From assembly GCF_000002235.5 (NCBI RefSeq), contig NW_022145526.1:186001-250000 (forward strand): a stretch of DNA of 64,000 bases, given 5' to 3'. Positions 53,999 through 64,000 of this stretch are shown one piece after another. The position numbers and the translations under genes were made by a program. The number at the start of each line of letters is the position of its first letter. Within the stretch, counting starts at the first letter, position 1. Source of the DNA: Strongylocentrotus purpuratus. Lineage: Eukaryota; Echinodermata; Echinoidea; Camarodonta; Strongylocentrotidae. The notes beneath the pieces are model-generated. The model did no database searches. It had not been told where the DNA came from and saw only the letters and a program-made list of their open reading frames with translations.

Positions 53999-55735
53999 AT
54001 GTAATTCTTTTTCAATGATAGAATCCTCATGCGCATGGGACAGAGTGTGACTAAATCCAATGAATTCCCATCATGTATGACTCTGTTTTGCATCAGTTCT
54101 TTGCCTATGACTATGTTGCAAGCAAATAATGGAGTCTGGTCTGGTCTGGTCATGCACTGGTCATGCAGGCTTACACTGTTTGGATGGAAGTCGTGGTAGA
54201 GAAAAAAGAAGGGAAAAATAATAGAGAGAGAGAAATTAAAATTATGCTAAAATTATGCCAGTGTCGAATTATATGTCAGGCAAAATGGTAGAAAATTTCT
54301 CTTATATCTAGAATATTTAAAATGCACAAAATAAGGTGTTTTCAGCCATAAAGGGGGGGGGGGGCGGTTCCTACGCCAGTGTTTCGAACCTACATTATAT
54401 CAAAGATAGATACATTAGTCGAGCTACTCTCAAACATTTTCATGAAAGTATTTTTTTCTGAGGATGTAGGAAAACATGTGCTAGAAATGATATGACAAAA
54501 ATAAAAAAACAATATCAAGTATCAAGTGTCAAGTATCAAATTTATTTTTGTCTTCCAGAAATCACATGTAACATAACATAATCATAACAGTAGGCAGCTG
54601 ACAGTAGGATGTAGAATAAAGAAAGACAATGAGACCTTGGTTAAAGCTAAGGCCCCTCAGATGATATGACAAAGATAACTGATTCATGAATGCAACAATA
54701 ATAATATATAGAATATATAAAGCTATTTACAAAATACACTCAGAAAGCACTACCCAACGATGCATCGAAAACAGCATGGACCTACTGAGTAGTAGGTCCA
54801 TGACCACAACAAGTATACCCGAAGATGCGCACATCCCCCAAAAGTGACAGAGGAAATTATCATATCATTACATCTGCATTACGGTAAGTAATCATATTTG
54901 CATAGATTACCAATACATATATATATCTTTGTAAACATGTATGTATATGAACCAAACAATTAATTCAGAATTTCCTGAGTGATGTTATAATTCACTGCAT
55001 GAGGCCATAGGCTGAGGTTGAAATATAACGGCACATGGGAATTCTGAATTTGGAGGTAAATTACATGTTACACAGAATAGTGAAATGTATGCAATATTAT
55101 ATAACATTGTTTGTATTTGCGCACGTTTGGAGTCATGCCCTCTTGATTAGTTACAGGTTGCCTTCGCGTCAGATTCTAACTTTCTAGCTTGCAGCTCTGA
55201 ATTTCGAATCTCGAATGTTGACTACTCATTTGTCTTTTTTACCACGGGCAGTCACTGTTCTTGATATCCTGTACTCTACCTCTACCTCATCTCTTCCCTC
55301 CCAGAGCTCCTCGTTTTCTGTCACCTTCTCTTTCTCCCTCACATTTCCTTTCTGTTCTACTCCATGCGACTACTCCCTCTCTCTCTCATTTGTTCTTTTC
55401 TCTGTTCTTTCCTCATACCCCTTTTCTGGGAGAGAAGGGGTGAATGTTTCAGAGCACTTTTAAATTCATTTATTCCATGCATTCTGTGCATTATCGAGAT
55501 ACATTTTTAAATGCCAGTTTTTCAAGTTTACATGTCAGTTTTGTTAATGCTATTATAGCTATTATTATTATTGTTATTATTATTATTATTATTGTATTTT
55601 CTTTGTATCCTCGAATGTATTTATATATTGTTTATGTTGTTTGTATATGTACGTCACTCGCCAGTGGAGGGCGAATTTCTGTATTTTGTTAAATCAGACA
55701 ATAAATTATCTTGAATCTTGAATTAATGCAAACAA
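53999..55735. other. copy-B-specific intergenic sequence with LINE-like tails
   Basis: Copy A passes from its truncated MITE directly to the sequence at 55,736, so this ~1.7 kb is extra here or deleted there. It contains a minus-oriented tail-like stretch (tatcaagtgtcaagtatcaaa near 54,520) and a plus-oriented 3'-end-like stretch ending acaataaattatcttgaatcttgaat (about 55,700-55,725) behind an (ATT)n run. CT-rich sequence lies at 55,230-55,430. No gene. Confidence 0.45.
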
Positions 55736-58025
55736 TGGGTACGCGTAGAGAACTATATAGAACTATACAATATTAATGACAATGAAAATTTATTCTCATG
55801 TCACCTACATTGGGGTATTGGAGAAGTTTACAATCAGTTTGAATTTGTCAATTCAACACTATACAGTATACAATTTTAATCAAATTAATTATCAATACAA
55901 ATATCACAAACGACTATAGTGATAACAATTAAAATTGTGATAATAATAATAATAGTAACAATAATGATAACAATATTGAAGAAAACTACTTATAATAATA
56001 ATCATAATAATAATTAATGACAAGATTAATGGAAGCGATTAAAAAAGAAAGTTTCTAGCACCAGAAAATTGTTATTTGAATTAATGAATTACTGAACATA
56101 TTCTTGATATCAATTTAAAAATTTGATATAAGACAAAACTGAGAGACATGAAGATAATATTGAACTCGTAACATTTAATATACACATGTATACTTAAATT
56201 AGAAATGGAAACAAAGCTTTATTTTGATGAAGAATTTACTGAAGTTTAAAGGTAAAGACCAGTATTGGAAACGCCCCAATTTCAAAAAATGAAATGGAAG
56301 CTCTCATTATCAATCATGTGAAAGAATATGTTTTGACTAATACATGATGATAAAAAATTTGCCGGAAACCGCCTACTAATTCATATATTTGGTAAATTTG
56401 TTTCTCTCATGGTCTTGTGAGAGATATAGGGTAGTCCCATATACATCTTCCTGTGTATAGTGCTTGTCACTTTACGAAGAATGGGCCAAATTTCTTATCA
56501 TTTTGATGATTCCAGAACCTTGCAGATGCTAGATGCTAGATGATCAACCTTTTCTGATCGATTCCACAACGTTTCTTTCACAAAGCAATCGTATGACCAT
56601 TACTGGTCTTTACCTTTGAACGTATTTGCGCATTATTGGAGTTTAAAAAGCTGATCCATTTTCAGTGTGGTCTTTCAATGAAACATTTATTGATGAACAA
56701 TGTTGAATGGCACGTGACACCATTTCAGCTATAGAATACAAATACACCATTATCAAACTACAACCTACACATTCTAATGTCTCCCTTGTACATCAAAATG
56801 TTGAAATATATAAGGCACTGCAACTTTTATTTCAGTAATTCATGATCATCCAATATACATAAAAAGACCTCTTAAGTGCATCCTTTTGCATGATATAATT
56901 CAGAATAAACTCACAGATCTGAGCAATTTGCATTGTCTATCATGATAATCAGAGTGGATTATAAAAATGATGTCACTTAATCAGAAGAGGATGGTGATCA
57001 AAAGGCAAGGTAACGGAATGCTCATAAGAGTACTGCTTACATTTGTATCTTATAAGCCAATCAGGAATGCAAACTCACTACAATATAACTTACACTGTAT
57101 GTATGGCAAACAAACACATTCAAAGTATACATGTTATGATGTATGATACCATTGCAGATTCATAATCATAATGATGCGAAGAAAAGCCTGGAATATGTAT
57201 CATACAAATTATTGAAATCCAGTACTAAATACAATTAGAATAAACATGTATCATACAATTATTGCAGCATATTTATATGTACACTGGAGTGATGTAATAA
57301 ATAGATGGATATACTATGTAGTACTGGTCAATGGTGATTGTAGTTAAACATGGACAAACAATAATCAATTTTAAATAAATATTACACTGATAACTCAGGC
57401 ATGTAATTACATTGACAAAAGAGACAAGTATCTTAAAATTATAGCACCATATTTATATGTACACTGGAGTGTTGTAAAGAAAACACAGGAAAATATTACC
57501 TCAAATGGATTTATTATGTAGTACTGGTGATCGTAGTTTAAACATATATACAAACAGTAATCAAATTCAAATAAAATATTACACCGATTCATGGAGTAGA
57601 TTTACAAAAGAGACATGTATCTTAGAATATTATAGCAGCATATTATCTAGAACTGAATGTAGTTATACATGTACAAACAATAATACATCTCCAACAAACT
57701 GTTACACTGATAACTCAGACCGATATTCAGACACCCTAATACCAGACAAAGCTAGTTCTCAACTATTATATTGAGTTCTATCAAGTTCATATACAAGATA
57801 ACTAAAGATATATGGCTCTTAACATCTGGTTCATTCCTGGTAACAATGTCTACTTACCGGTAATTATATTTGTTATTGAGCATGTGCAATGCAATTGACA
57901 TACAGAGTGACCTTTTGATAAGATAATTTGAAATATTATATTCTTCAACTCATAACTCACTTTGTGAAAGTTGGGTGGTATTTCATACGTTGCATGTGAA
58001 TTATCACCTAAAGCAAAATGATTAC
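55736..58025. other. AT-rich part of duplicated block B, no gene
   Basis: Aligns to about 1540-3165 of copy A apart from the MITE at 56,246. No coding frame is supported. Confidence 0.45.
56246..56620. mobile_element. MITE family iv (TTAA-like flank), block B only
   Basis: The inverted ends TTTAAAGGTAAAGACCAGTA and TACTGGTCTTTACCTTTGAA define ~375 bp. The left flank is TTAA and the right has drifted to TTGA. Copy A lacks it. Part of the interior resembles 16,650-16,850. Confidence 0.65.
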
Positions 58026-58385
58026 AGGGATCCGGTAACTTTGTCTCAGATTCTGAAACAAAATCCTGGATTTAGCTCATGCTGCGATGATAATTATAAA
58101 CCTTTAGGTCAGTCAGGAACCCCATGACTTTCACAAGCCGATCACCTGTCTGATTATCAAGATATTTATGATTGGAAATCGAAACCAAATTTTGCGTTTT
58201 CCTTACAGTTTTCATAACACTACAGTCTATCGGGGAAAACGAGTATGGTAAAACAGGTCACTCACAGAGTGTTACTTTTTTGAGGCATTTCTTGTTCATT
58301 TTGAAGCGCGATTTTTTTTTTTTAGGGCTTCAATATTACACCATACCACAGACAGTGATAACACGGAGGGCCGTGCATCTCAGAT
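58026..58385. mobile_element. block-B insertion related to MITE family ii
   Basis: It begins gggatccggtaactttgtctcag and continues with the ggtcagtcaggaaccccatg and acaagccgatcacctgtctg tracts shared with 12,581-12,807. Copy A reads straight from tgattaaag to tacaatacacat here (about 3163-3180). Confidence 0.6.
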
Positions 58386-58628
58386 TTACAATACACATAT
58401 ACTCTCTACATGCATTATATACCTGGTAAGCTGTCTAATGTATGATCGACTCATTTGTTATTAAACATGGGCTTCAATTTAACAAATGCTTGCAGGAAGA
58501 GCGCTGCGATCAAGATGCAAGATCACTTAGAGCAGAAAAAAGTGCAAACACAGAAATAGTCTTTACTAATTCTATATCACGAGTGTTGAGAGTCTGACAG
58601 ACATTAATTAACGTAAAGCACTTGTATG

Positions 58629-61183
58629 AAATAACGGACGTAATGAAAGGCAGTAAAACACAGTTTACAATAGTCATGGGTGACTTTAACGCCAAGGTCG
58701 GGAAAAGAGAGGAAGGAGAAGAAAGCACAATCGGCCCCTTCGGAAGTGGGCAAAGAAACGACAGGGGGGACCGACTTCTTGAATTTGCCATTAGCAACAA
58801 AATGAAAATAATAAACACTTTCTTCAAGAAAGGAGCATCCAGGAAATAATAATAATAATAATAATAGTGGGTTCTTGTATAGCGCTCATGTCAGTCAGAT
58901 TTGACCCTCCTGGCGCTCCCGACATGGAAAAGCCCAGGCGGAAACACAAAGAATGAAATTGACTTCATACTAACTGATAACCCTCACATCATCCAAGACG
59001 TGAAAACAATCAGCAAGGTGAACGTGGGAAGTGACCACAGGATGGTAATGGGCAAGATGAAAATCAACACCCGACTAGAGAGGCAAAAACTCCTAAAACC
59101 AAAACAAAGTATCATCAACCTAGAGAAACTAAAAGTGAAGAGAACAGAATTTCAACTGGAGTTGAAAAACCAATTTCAACTTCTGACGGACAAATGCACA
59201 GACAAAGAAGGAAACAGATCCCTTGAAACATGGACTGATCTGCTAGTGGAAAAAACCCAAGAAACCGCCATAAAGATCGCAGGGAAAAAACCAAAAACCC
59301 GTGAAAACAAGATATCAGAATCTACCAGAAAACTCATGGAAAAAAGAAGGAACATGAAAGCAGAAGGCATAGGCATCCAAAATGTTGAATATGTAGAAAC
59401 CTGCAAAACAGTAAGGAAAAAGCTACGTGAAGACATCCGTAGTTACAACACAACAATGATCAAATCCACAATTGAGGAAAACAGAAGCCTGAAGAAAACT
59501 TACAAGAAACTAGCACATGGAAAACAGAAAATCACAAGCCTCCTCGACAGTAATGGACAAGAAATCACAGATCAGGACCAGATACTTCAAAGAATTGAAG
59601 AGTTTTATGAACAACTATACAATAGCAATAAAGAAACAGAAGATCCAGGAGAACCACAAGAAGAGATCCCAGTTGTAACTGATTGGGAGGTTCAACATGC
59701 AATAAATCAAATGAAGAGAGGGAAGTCACCAGGCCCAGACAGCATACTTATAGACACAATCAAAGAAGGAGGAGACACAATAACTGAGGAACTAGCCAAA
59801 CTTTACAATGCATTTATGCAAACGAGGAGAATACCACATCAATGGAAAGAAGCCACAATGATAATTCTGCACAAAAAGGGGGACAAGCGAGATCTAAAGA
59901 ACTACAGACCCATCAGCCTCCTCTCAAACCTGTATAAGCTGTACACAAAAATCATCACCAACCGGCTAGAGAATATCCTTGATAACAACCAACCAAGGGA
60001 GCAGGCAGGCTTCAGAAGGGGTTTCTCAACTATGGACCACATCCACACCATTAATCAACTGAAAGAAAAATACCAAGAGTTCAACATCCCCCTATGCGTA
60101 GCATTCGTAGACTACGAAAAGGCATTTGATTCCGTAGAAACCTATGCAGTACTGAAGGCACTTCAAGACCAATGAATCAACAATGCATACATCAAAATCC
60201 TTAAAGACATTTATTCAGACTGCTACAACACTGTCAGAATGCACAAGGCCAGCAACAAAATCATGATAAGAAAGGGAGTTCGACAGGGAGACACCGGCTC
60301 ACCAAAATTCTTCACTGCTTGCCTAGAGAGCATCTTCAAAACATTAGACTGGTCATCAAAGGGAATCAACATAAACGGGGAAAACACGAGTCACTTAAGA
60401 TTTGCAGACGATATTGTCATCATATCTCACAACTTAAACGACCTCGAAATAATGCTACAAGAACTGGACGATGCAAGCCGACTAACAGGCCTCAAAATGA
60501 ACATGAAGAAGACTAAAGTCATGGCAGGATCAGCCAAAGATCCAAAACAAATCCAAGTGAACGGTACCAAAATGGAGCAAGTAGAGGAGTATATTTACCT
60601 AGGACAACGTTTCTCCCTCCAAGACAAAAATCAAGACAACGAAATAAGAAGAAGAATCAAAGCTGGATGGCGAGCCTTTGGCAGATACAGCACCATCATG
60701 AAAGGCAAACTTCCATTAATTATGCCTGAAAAAGAAAGTATATAACCAGTGCATCATCCCAGTGCAGCAATCTCATACGCTGCAGAAACATGGACGCTAA
60801 CTTCAAAAATGGAAAGAAAGCTAGCAGCCTCGCAACACAACATGGAAAGAAGTATTCTAAGCATCACATACAAAGACAGAAAAACAAACAAATGGATCAG
60901 GGAACAGACAAAAGTCCAGGACATCCTTGAAACAGTGAAAAGAAGGAAATGGAATTGGGCAGGCCACATCAGCCGCAGGAATGACAATCGCTGGAGCTCA
61001 GCAATCAGTCACTGGACACCATACGAGGGAAAACGAAACAGGGGACGTCAAAGAAAAAGATGGCGAGACGAGCTGCAACAGTTCTGGGGACAGACAAATT
61101 GGCACCAACAGGCGCAGAACAGAGGCATTTGGAAACATCATGCTGAGGCCTTCATCCTGCAGTGGATTGACAACGGCTGATAA
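58629..61183 (+). pseudogene. RTE LINE endonuclease - reverse transcriptase, broken
   Basis: Endonuclease words: IVMGDFNAKVGK (58,673 on), NEIDFILTD and GSDHRMVMGK. RT words: NYRPISLLSNLYK, AFVDYEKAFDSV (motif A), GVRQGDTGSPKFF (motif B) and LRFADDIVII (motif C). C-terminal KRRKWNWAGHISRR is typical of RTE elements. Breaks: the SINE-tail insertion at about 58,848, an in-frame TGA at 60,173-60,175, and a frame change near 60,740-60,770. The three large frames are otherwise collinear, so the copy is young. Function in an intact element: nicking DNA and copying its RNA. Confidence 0.88.
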
Positions 61184-61192
61184 ACAAAACAA
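58629..61192 (+). mobile_element. RTE-clade LINE, 5'-truncated, with 9-bp target duplication
   Basis: A direct repeat ACTTGTATG (58,620-58,628; 61,193-61,201) flanks the element. The uninterrupted site is seen in copy A at 3522-3530. The element holds an endonuclease-RT frame and a short A/C-rich tail (taaacaaaacaa). It is 2564 bp and was inserted into block B. A short SINE-tail-like fragment with (AAT)n has entered its endonuclease at about 58,848-58,925. Confidence 0.88.
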
Positions 61193-61353
61193 ACTTGTAT
61201 GTTGTGAAGAAACTACATCTTCAATTGTCGGCAGTAAGTTGAAAATATAGATGAAGCAATAGTTCATTAGCTGGGGTCATTTCTGGTGATAAATCAAACA
61301 AATCATTTCAGAATTTATTTAATCATAATTTATTATCAAACAAATACCATGCC

Positions 61354-62141
61354 TTAACCCTATTTAGCCCGGGCTATTTTGGAACTGCATAGCCCGGGGG
61401 GGGGGGGGGGGGCTTCTAAGGCCCCCCCCCCTATGATCTCGGCCGTGAAACACCCGATCGCCGCGAAAATTTGCATACATGTCAAGTGAAGTGTATAGAA
61501 TACTATGGTAATTTCAATTTTTGGAAAAATTCACTCATTTGCATATTTATGGTAATTTATGCAAATAAGGTCATAAAATTCACATTTTTGCCCATAAATC
61601 AGACATTATTCATATTGAAGCATTCTTTCTCACTACATATATTTGTTAGACCATTTGGAATAATAATACAACACAAAAAATTGAAAAACCAGGGTTATTC
61701 CTTATGTTATCTATTGTTTTGATAATTTCTTGTGTATTTCTTTGTTTTTTTAAGTTATGTATTTTATTGTTTTTGTTGTTTTATTTCATTTCCAACTATA
61801 ATTCAACTATTTTGACCCCAAAATAAACACCTAAACTATAAACAAGACCAAATAACCAATGTTTTATCTCTTTATTTGAAAAATGAGATTTCCATATGTT
61901 TTGTACACAAATCACAAAAATTAGCGATTTTCGGGCTGACATGCGAAGACAAAAGGACACGTGACTTTGTAATGGTAGGTCCAATTTTCGAAAAATTTCT
62001 TTCAAAAGATGCGCAAGACTCGAAAGAAAAAAGTCACAAAATTTCAGTGCAAGATTTTCTTGCGTTAAAAATTTATCGCGAAAAATGTCGAGGGGGGGGG
62101 GGGGGGCTTCTAAAGCCCCTCCCCGGGCTAAATAGGGTTAA
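61354..62141. mobile_element. TTAA-flanked MITE family vi with 20-bp perfect TIR
   Basis: TTAACCCTATTTAGCCCGGG is exactly inverted at 62,122-62,141. Poly-G/C runs lie next to each end (about 61,387-61,404 and 62,091-62,106). It is absent from copy A, which reads atacagtgcaagtaatta across the site. No transposase. Confidence 0.8.
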
Positions 62142-62184
62142 AGTAACTGCATCCTCAATTATGAGTGGTTAGTTGACATGATAG

Positions 62185-62455
62185 CAGGAGCTGCTATAGT
62201 GGTTCCCTCAGTTGACTCAATCCAAGGATTGAGGGTTCAAATCCCAGCTAACCCAGCTCTAACATCCTTGGCAAGGCATTAATCCACATTTGCCACACTC
62301 CACCCAGGTATTAATGGGCACCTGACATGCCAAAGTGCTACATATTTGGCCGCCACCTAGGACCAGGGTAATAATGTCTGTGCGCCAGGAGTGTCATGGC
62401 GCAACGGGCATGTGCACTATATCAGAAGCCACCCTTATCATCATTATAACTACTA
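62185..62455 (+). mobile_element. tRNA-derived SINE (family 2), copy in block B
   Basis: Counterpart of 4755-5005: gggttcaaatcccagcta box, cacccaggtattaatgggc, gccgccacctaggaccaggg. The shared position shows it pre-dates the duplication. Confidence 0.65.
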
Positions 62456-62855
62456 GTCCCTGGTGTTGTCACCTTTTAAACACATGCATAATGCATGATC
62501 ATAGCCGAGGAAAAAAAATGACCCCCTTTTAGAGTATTTTCAAAACATTGACCACACAACATGACCCCTTTCTGCATAATACAGGTACACAATGGGCTCT
62601 TGATGCAACTCTGTTTTGGGCTTATTGAGTTCACATTTACAGCAGGTATTCAAATTTTGTATTACTTTCTACATATATTGAAACATTATGACAATATTAT
62701 GTTCTCTCTCTCGTAGAATGTTTACACAGTAAGACCAGATAGTGGACTGTACTCATCAAGGTGAAAAAGAAGAACACAGCATCAATGATATTCAAATTTT
62801 TGTAAATATTGTCGAAAATTACCCCTTTTTACCCCAAATTTCTTGCTATCAGACC

Positions 62856-63014
62856 AGGGCCCCATTGCACAAAACTTACTATTGATGGTAACTTTGCCAC
62901 CAATGTTAACTACCATGGAAACCTTGATTTTGATTGGCTGTTGAGCCCTGTTACCATGGTCATTGCCAGTGATGGCAAAGTTACCATCAAGTGTAAGTTT
63001 TATGCAACAGGGCC
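62856..63014. mobile_element. short palindromic MITE, block B only
   Basis: The ends GGGCCCCATTGCACAAAACTTA and the inverse of GGGCCCTGTTGCATAAAACTTA (in parts) enclose ~160 bp, with further inverted gatggtaac words. Copy A reads agaccaggactc uninterrupted at about 5430-5441. Confidence 0.7.
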
Positions 63015-63230
63015 CAGGACTCAAAACCAACAGGCTGGCCAGGACAAATGGACCACCAACACTCCAGGTCCGGAGTTTTTCTTAGGACTCATGCATACAG
63101 AGTGTAACAAGTTAAATCTGAACCTCTTTTCCAAACAAAAGTTAGTGTGGTGCCCTGTATCATACATACACAAAGTCAAGATGAAGTGCTACCACTGGGC
63201 TAATGTCTTACTTTATCGATACCATAGCAA

Positions 63231-63906
63231 CTAGACTTTTGATTGCTTCTCTGGAATTTCAGGATCATCCTGTGGAACTCTTGACTGAGTAGAAGGAGCT
63301 TTCCTCTTGTAAGGCCTGCTCTGACTATTGCTACCTTCTCTGTAGGGTACGGGAGAATATTGAGATACAGCATCTGATGTAAAGCCAACATGCTGTTGGT
63401 GGTCTGATGAAGGTATGGTCCTTCTTGAAGAGTGCACATCACCCATGGGTTGGTGTTGAGGGTGGTCAGATGGTGGCAATGTCCTTCTTGAAGAGGGTAC
63501 ATCCCCCATGGGTTGGTGTTGAGGGTGGTCTGATGGTGGTATTGTCCTTCTTGAAGAGTGTACATCACCCATGGGTTGGTGTTGAGGGTGGTCTGATGGT
63601 GGTAATGTCCTTCTTGGAGAGTACACATCACCCATGGGTTGCTGTTGAGGGTGGTCTGATGGTGGTAATGTCCTTCTTGGAGAGTGTACATCACCCATGG
63701 ATTGCTGTTGAGGGTGGTCTGATGGTGGTAATGTCCTTCTTGGAGAGTGTACATCACCCATGGGTTGCTGTTGAGGGTGGTCTGATGGTGGTAATGTCCT
63801 TCTTGGAGAGTGTACATCAGTGGTAACACTGATGTTGGCCAAGTCAGCTGAGCCATCTGAGTCATTTGAGCCGTCCGAGACACTCGACTCATTCGAGTCA
63901 CACAAG
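63231..63906 (-). CDS. NLR gene B last exon: seven 21-residue tandem repeats
   Basis: The exon opens after cctttacag and runs to TAG. One base completes a codon, then 224 residues are read. The lead differs from gene A (CDSNESSVSDGSNDSDGSAD then LANISVTT), followed by seven 63-bp units (DVHSPRRTLPPSDHPQQQPM type) and the conserved tail (SRVPQDDPEIPEK). The rest of the gene lies beyond the right edge. Acceptor position, phase and frame are the same as in gene A, which supports both exon calls. By paralogy it should be the end of another NACHT-LRR receptor. Unit number is seven here and twelve in gene A. Confidence 0.78.
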
Positions 63907-64000
63907 CTGTAAAGGAAACAAGATTTTTGTTATCATCTGTTTGAAAGATGAGAAATAAAAAATTGACTACTATCGGTATTATTGAAAGTACCAGTCTCAA
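63907..64000 (-). other. intron of NLR gene B (partial)
   Basis: Matches 6659-6765 of gene A's intron 6 closely (ttgttatcatctgtttgaaag, ggtattattgaaagtaccag). The gene continues past the window edge. Confidence 0.65.

Larger units (their letters stand above)
53388..64000 (+). repeat. segmental duplication, copy B (3' flank and last exon of NLR gene B)
   Basis: Direct-orientation counterpart of 699-6780. It is longer because of insertions absent from copy A: sequence at 53,999-55,735, MITE iv (56,246-56,620), a MITE-ii-bearing insertion (58,026-58,385), the RTE LINE (58,629-61,192), MITE vi (61,354-62,141) and a palindromic element (62,856-63,014). It reaches the window end still matching copy A's NLR intron. 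Confidence 0.85.

Overview
The window looks like animal (metazoan) genomic DNA, most probably from a sea urchin. It has AT-rich intergenic sequence, spliced genes with GT-AG introns, tRNA-derived SINEs, CR1/L2-like and RTE-like LINEs, and many small inverted-repeat transposons. It also has a Death-NACHT-LRR (NLR) gene whose first coding exon carries a 2A ribosome-skipping motif fused to a signal-peptide-like N-terminus, an arrangement known from sea urchin NLRs. The species assignment is inference. There is no sign of bacterial gene organisation.

Layout. 1-690: C/G-rich low-complexity flank. About 699-6780: copy A of a large segmental duplication, holding the 3' flank and last exon of NLR gene A. 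5668-17259: NLR gene A on the minus strand, with seven coding exons whose splice phases all agree. They join into a 3501-nt frame (1166 residues): signal/2A exon, Death-fold exon, NACHT exon, two LRR exons, a short exon, and a last exon carrying twelve 21-residue tandem repeats. Its introns hold TTAA-flanked MITEs, a SINE split by a solo LTR, and a duplicated intron block that has lost its LRR exon. 17.3-53.4 kb: gene-poor, transposon-rich DNA. It includes a CR1/L2-like LINE (19.2-27.8 kb) broken by a 5.3-kb TIR element with subterminal minisatellites and by a GC-rich MITE. It also has three copies of a ~1.85-kb hairpin-ended repeat, hAT-type elements with 8-bp target duplications (one with a ~95-bp internal tandem array), a LINE 5' part with a degenerate 2A motif behind 172-bp tandem monomers, and a poly-G cluster. 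A second tandem-array element lies at 51.2-52.9 kb. 53,388-64,000: copy B of the duplication, in the same orientation, longer through insertions (RTE LINE, several MITEs). It ends in the last exon of a second NLR gene (gene B, minus strand) that continues beyond the window with seven 21-residue repeats.

How it works together. Genes A and B are neighbouring paralogues in a tandem NLR cluster. The predicted protein combines a translational switch (2A within or just after a signal peptide, giving secreted and cytosolic forms) with Death and NACHT-LRR signalling modules. Its C-terminal tail varies in repeat number between paralogues. The two block copies act as natural before/after comparisons for transposon insertions. 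Everything outside the two NLR genes is non-coding or broken transposon sequence as far as I can see.
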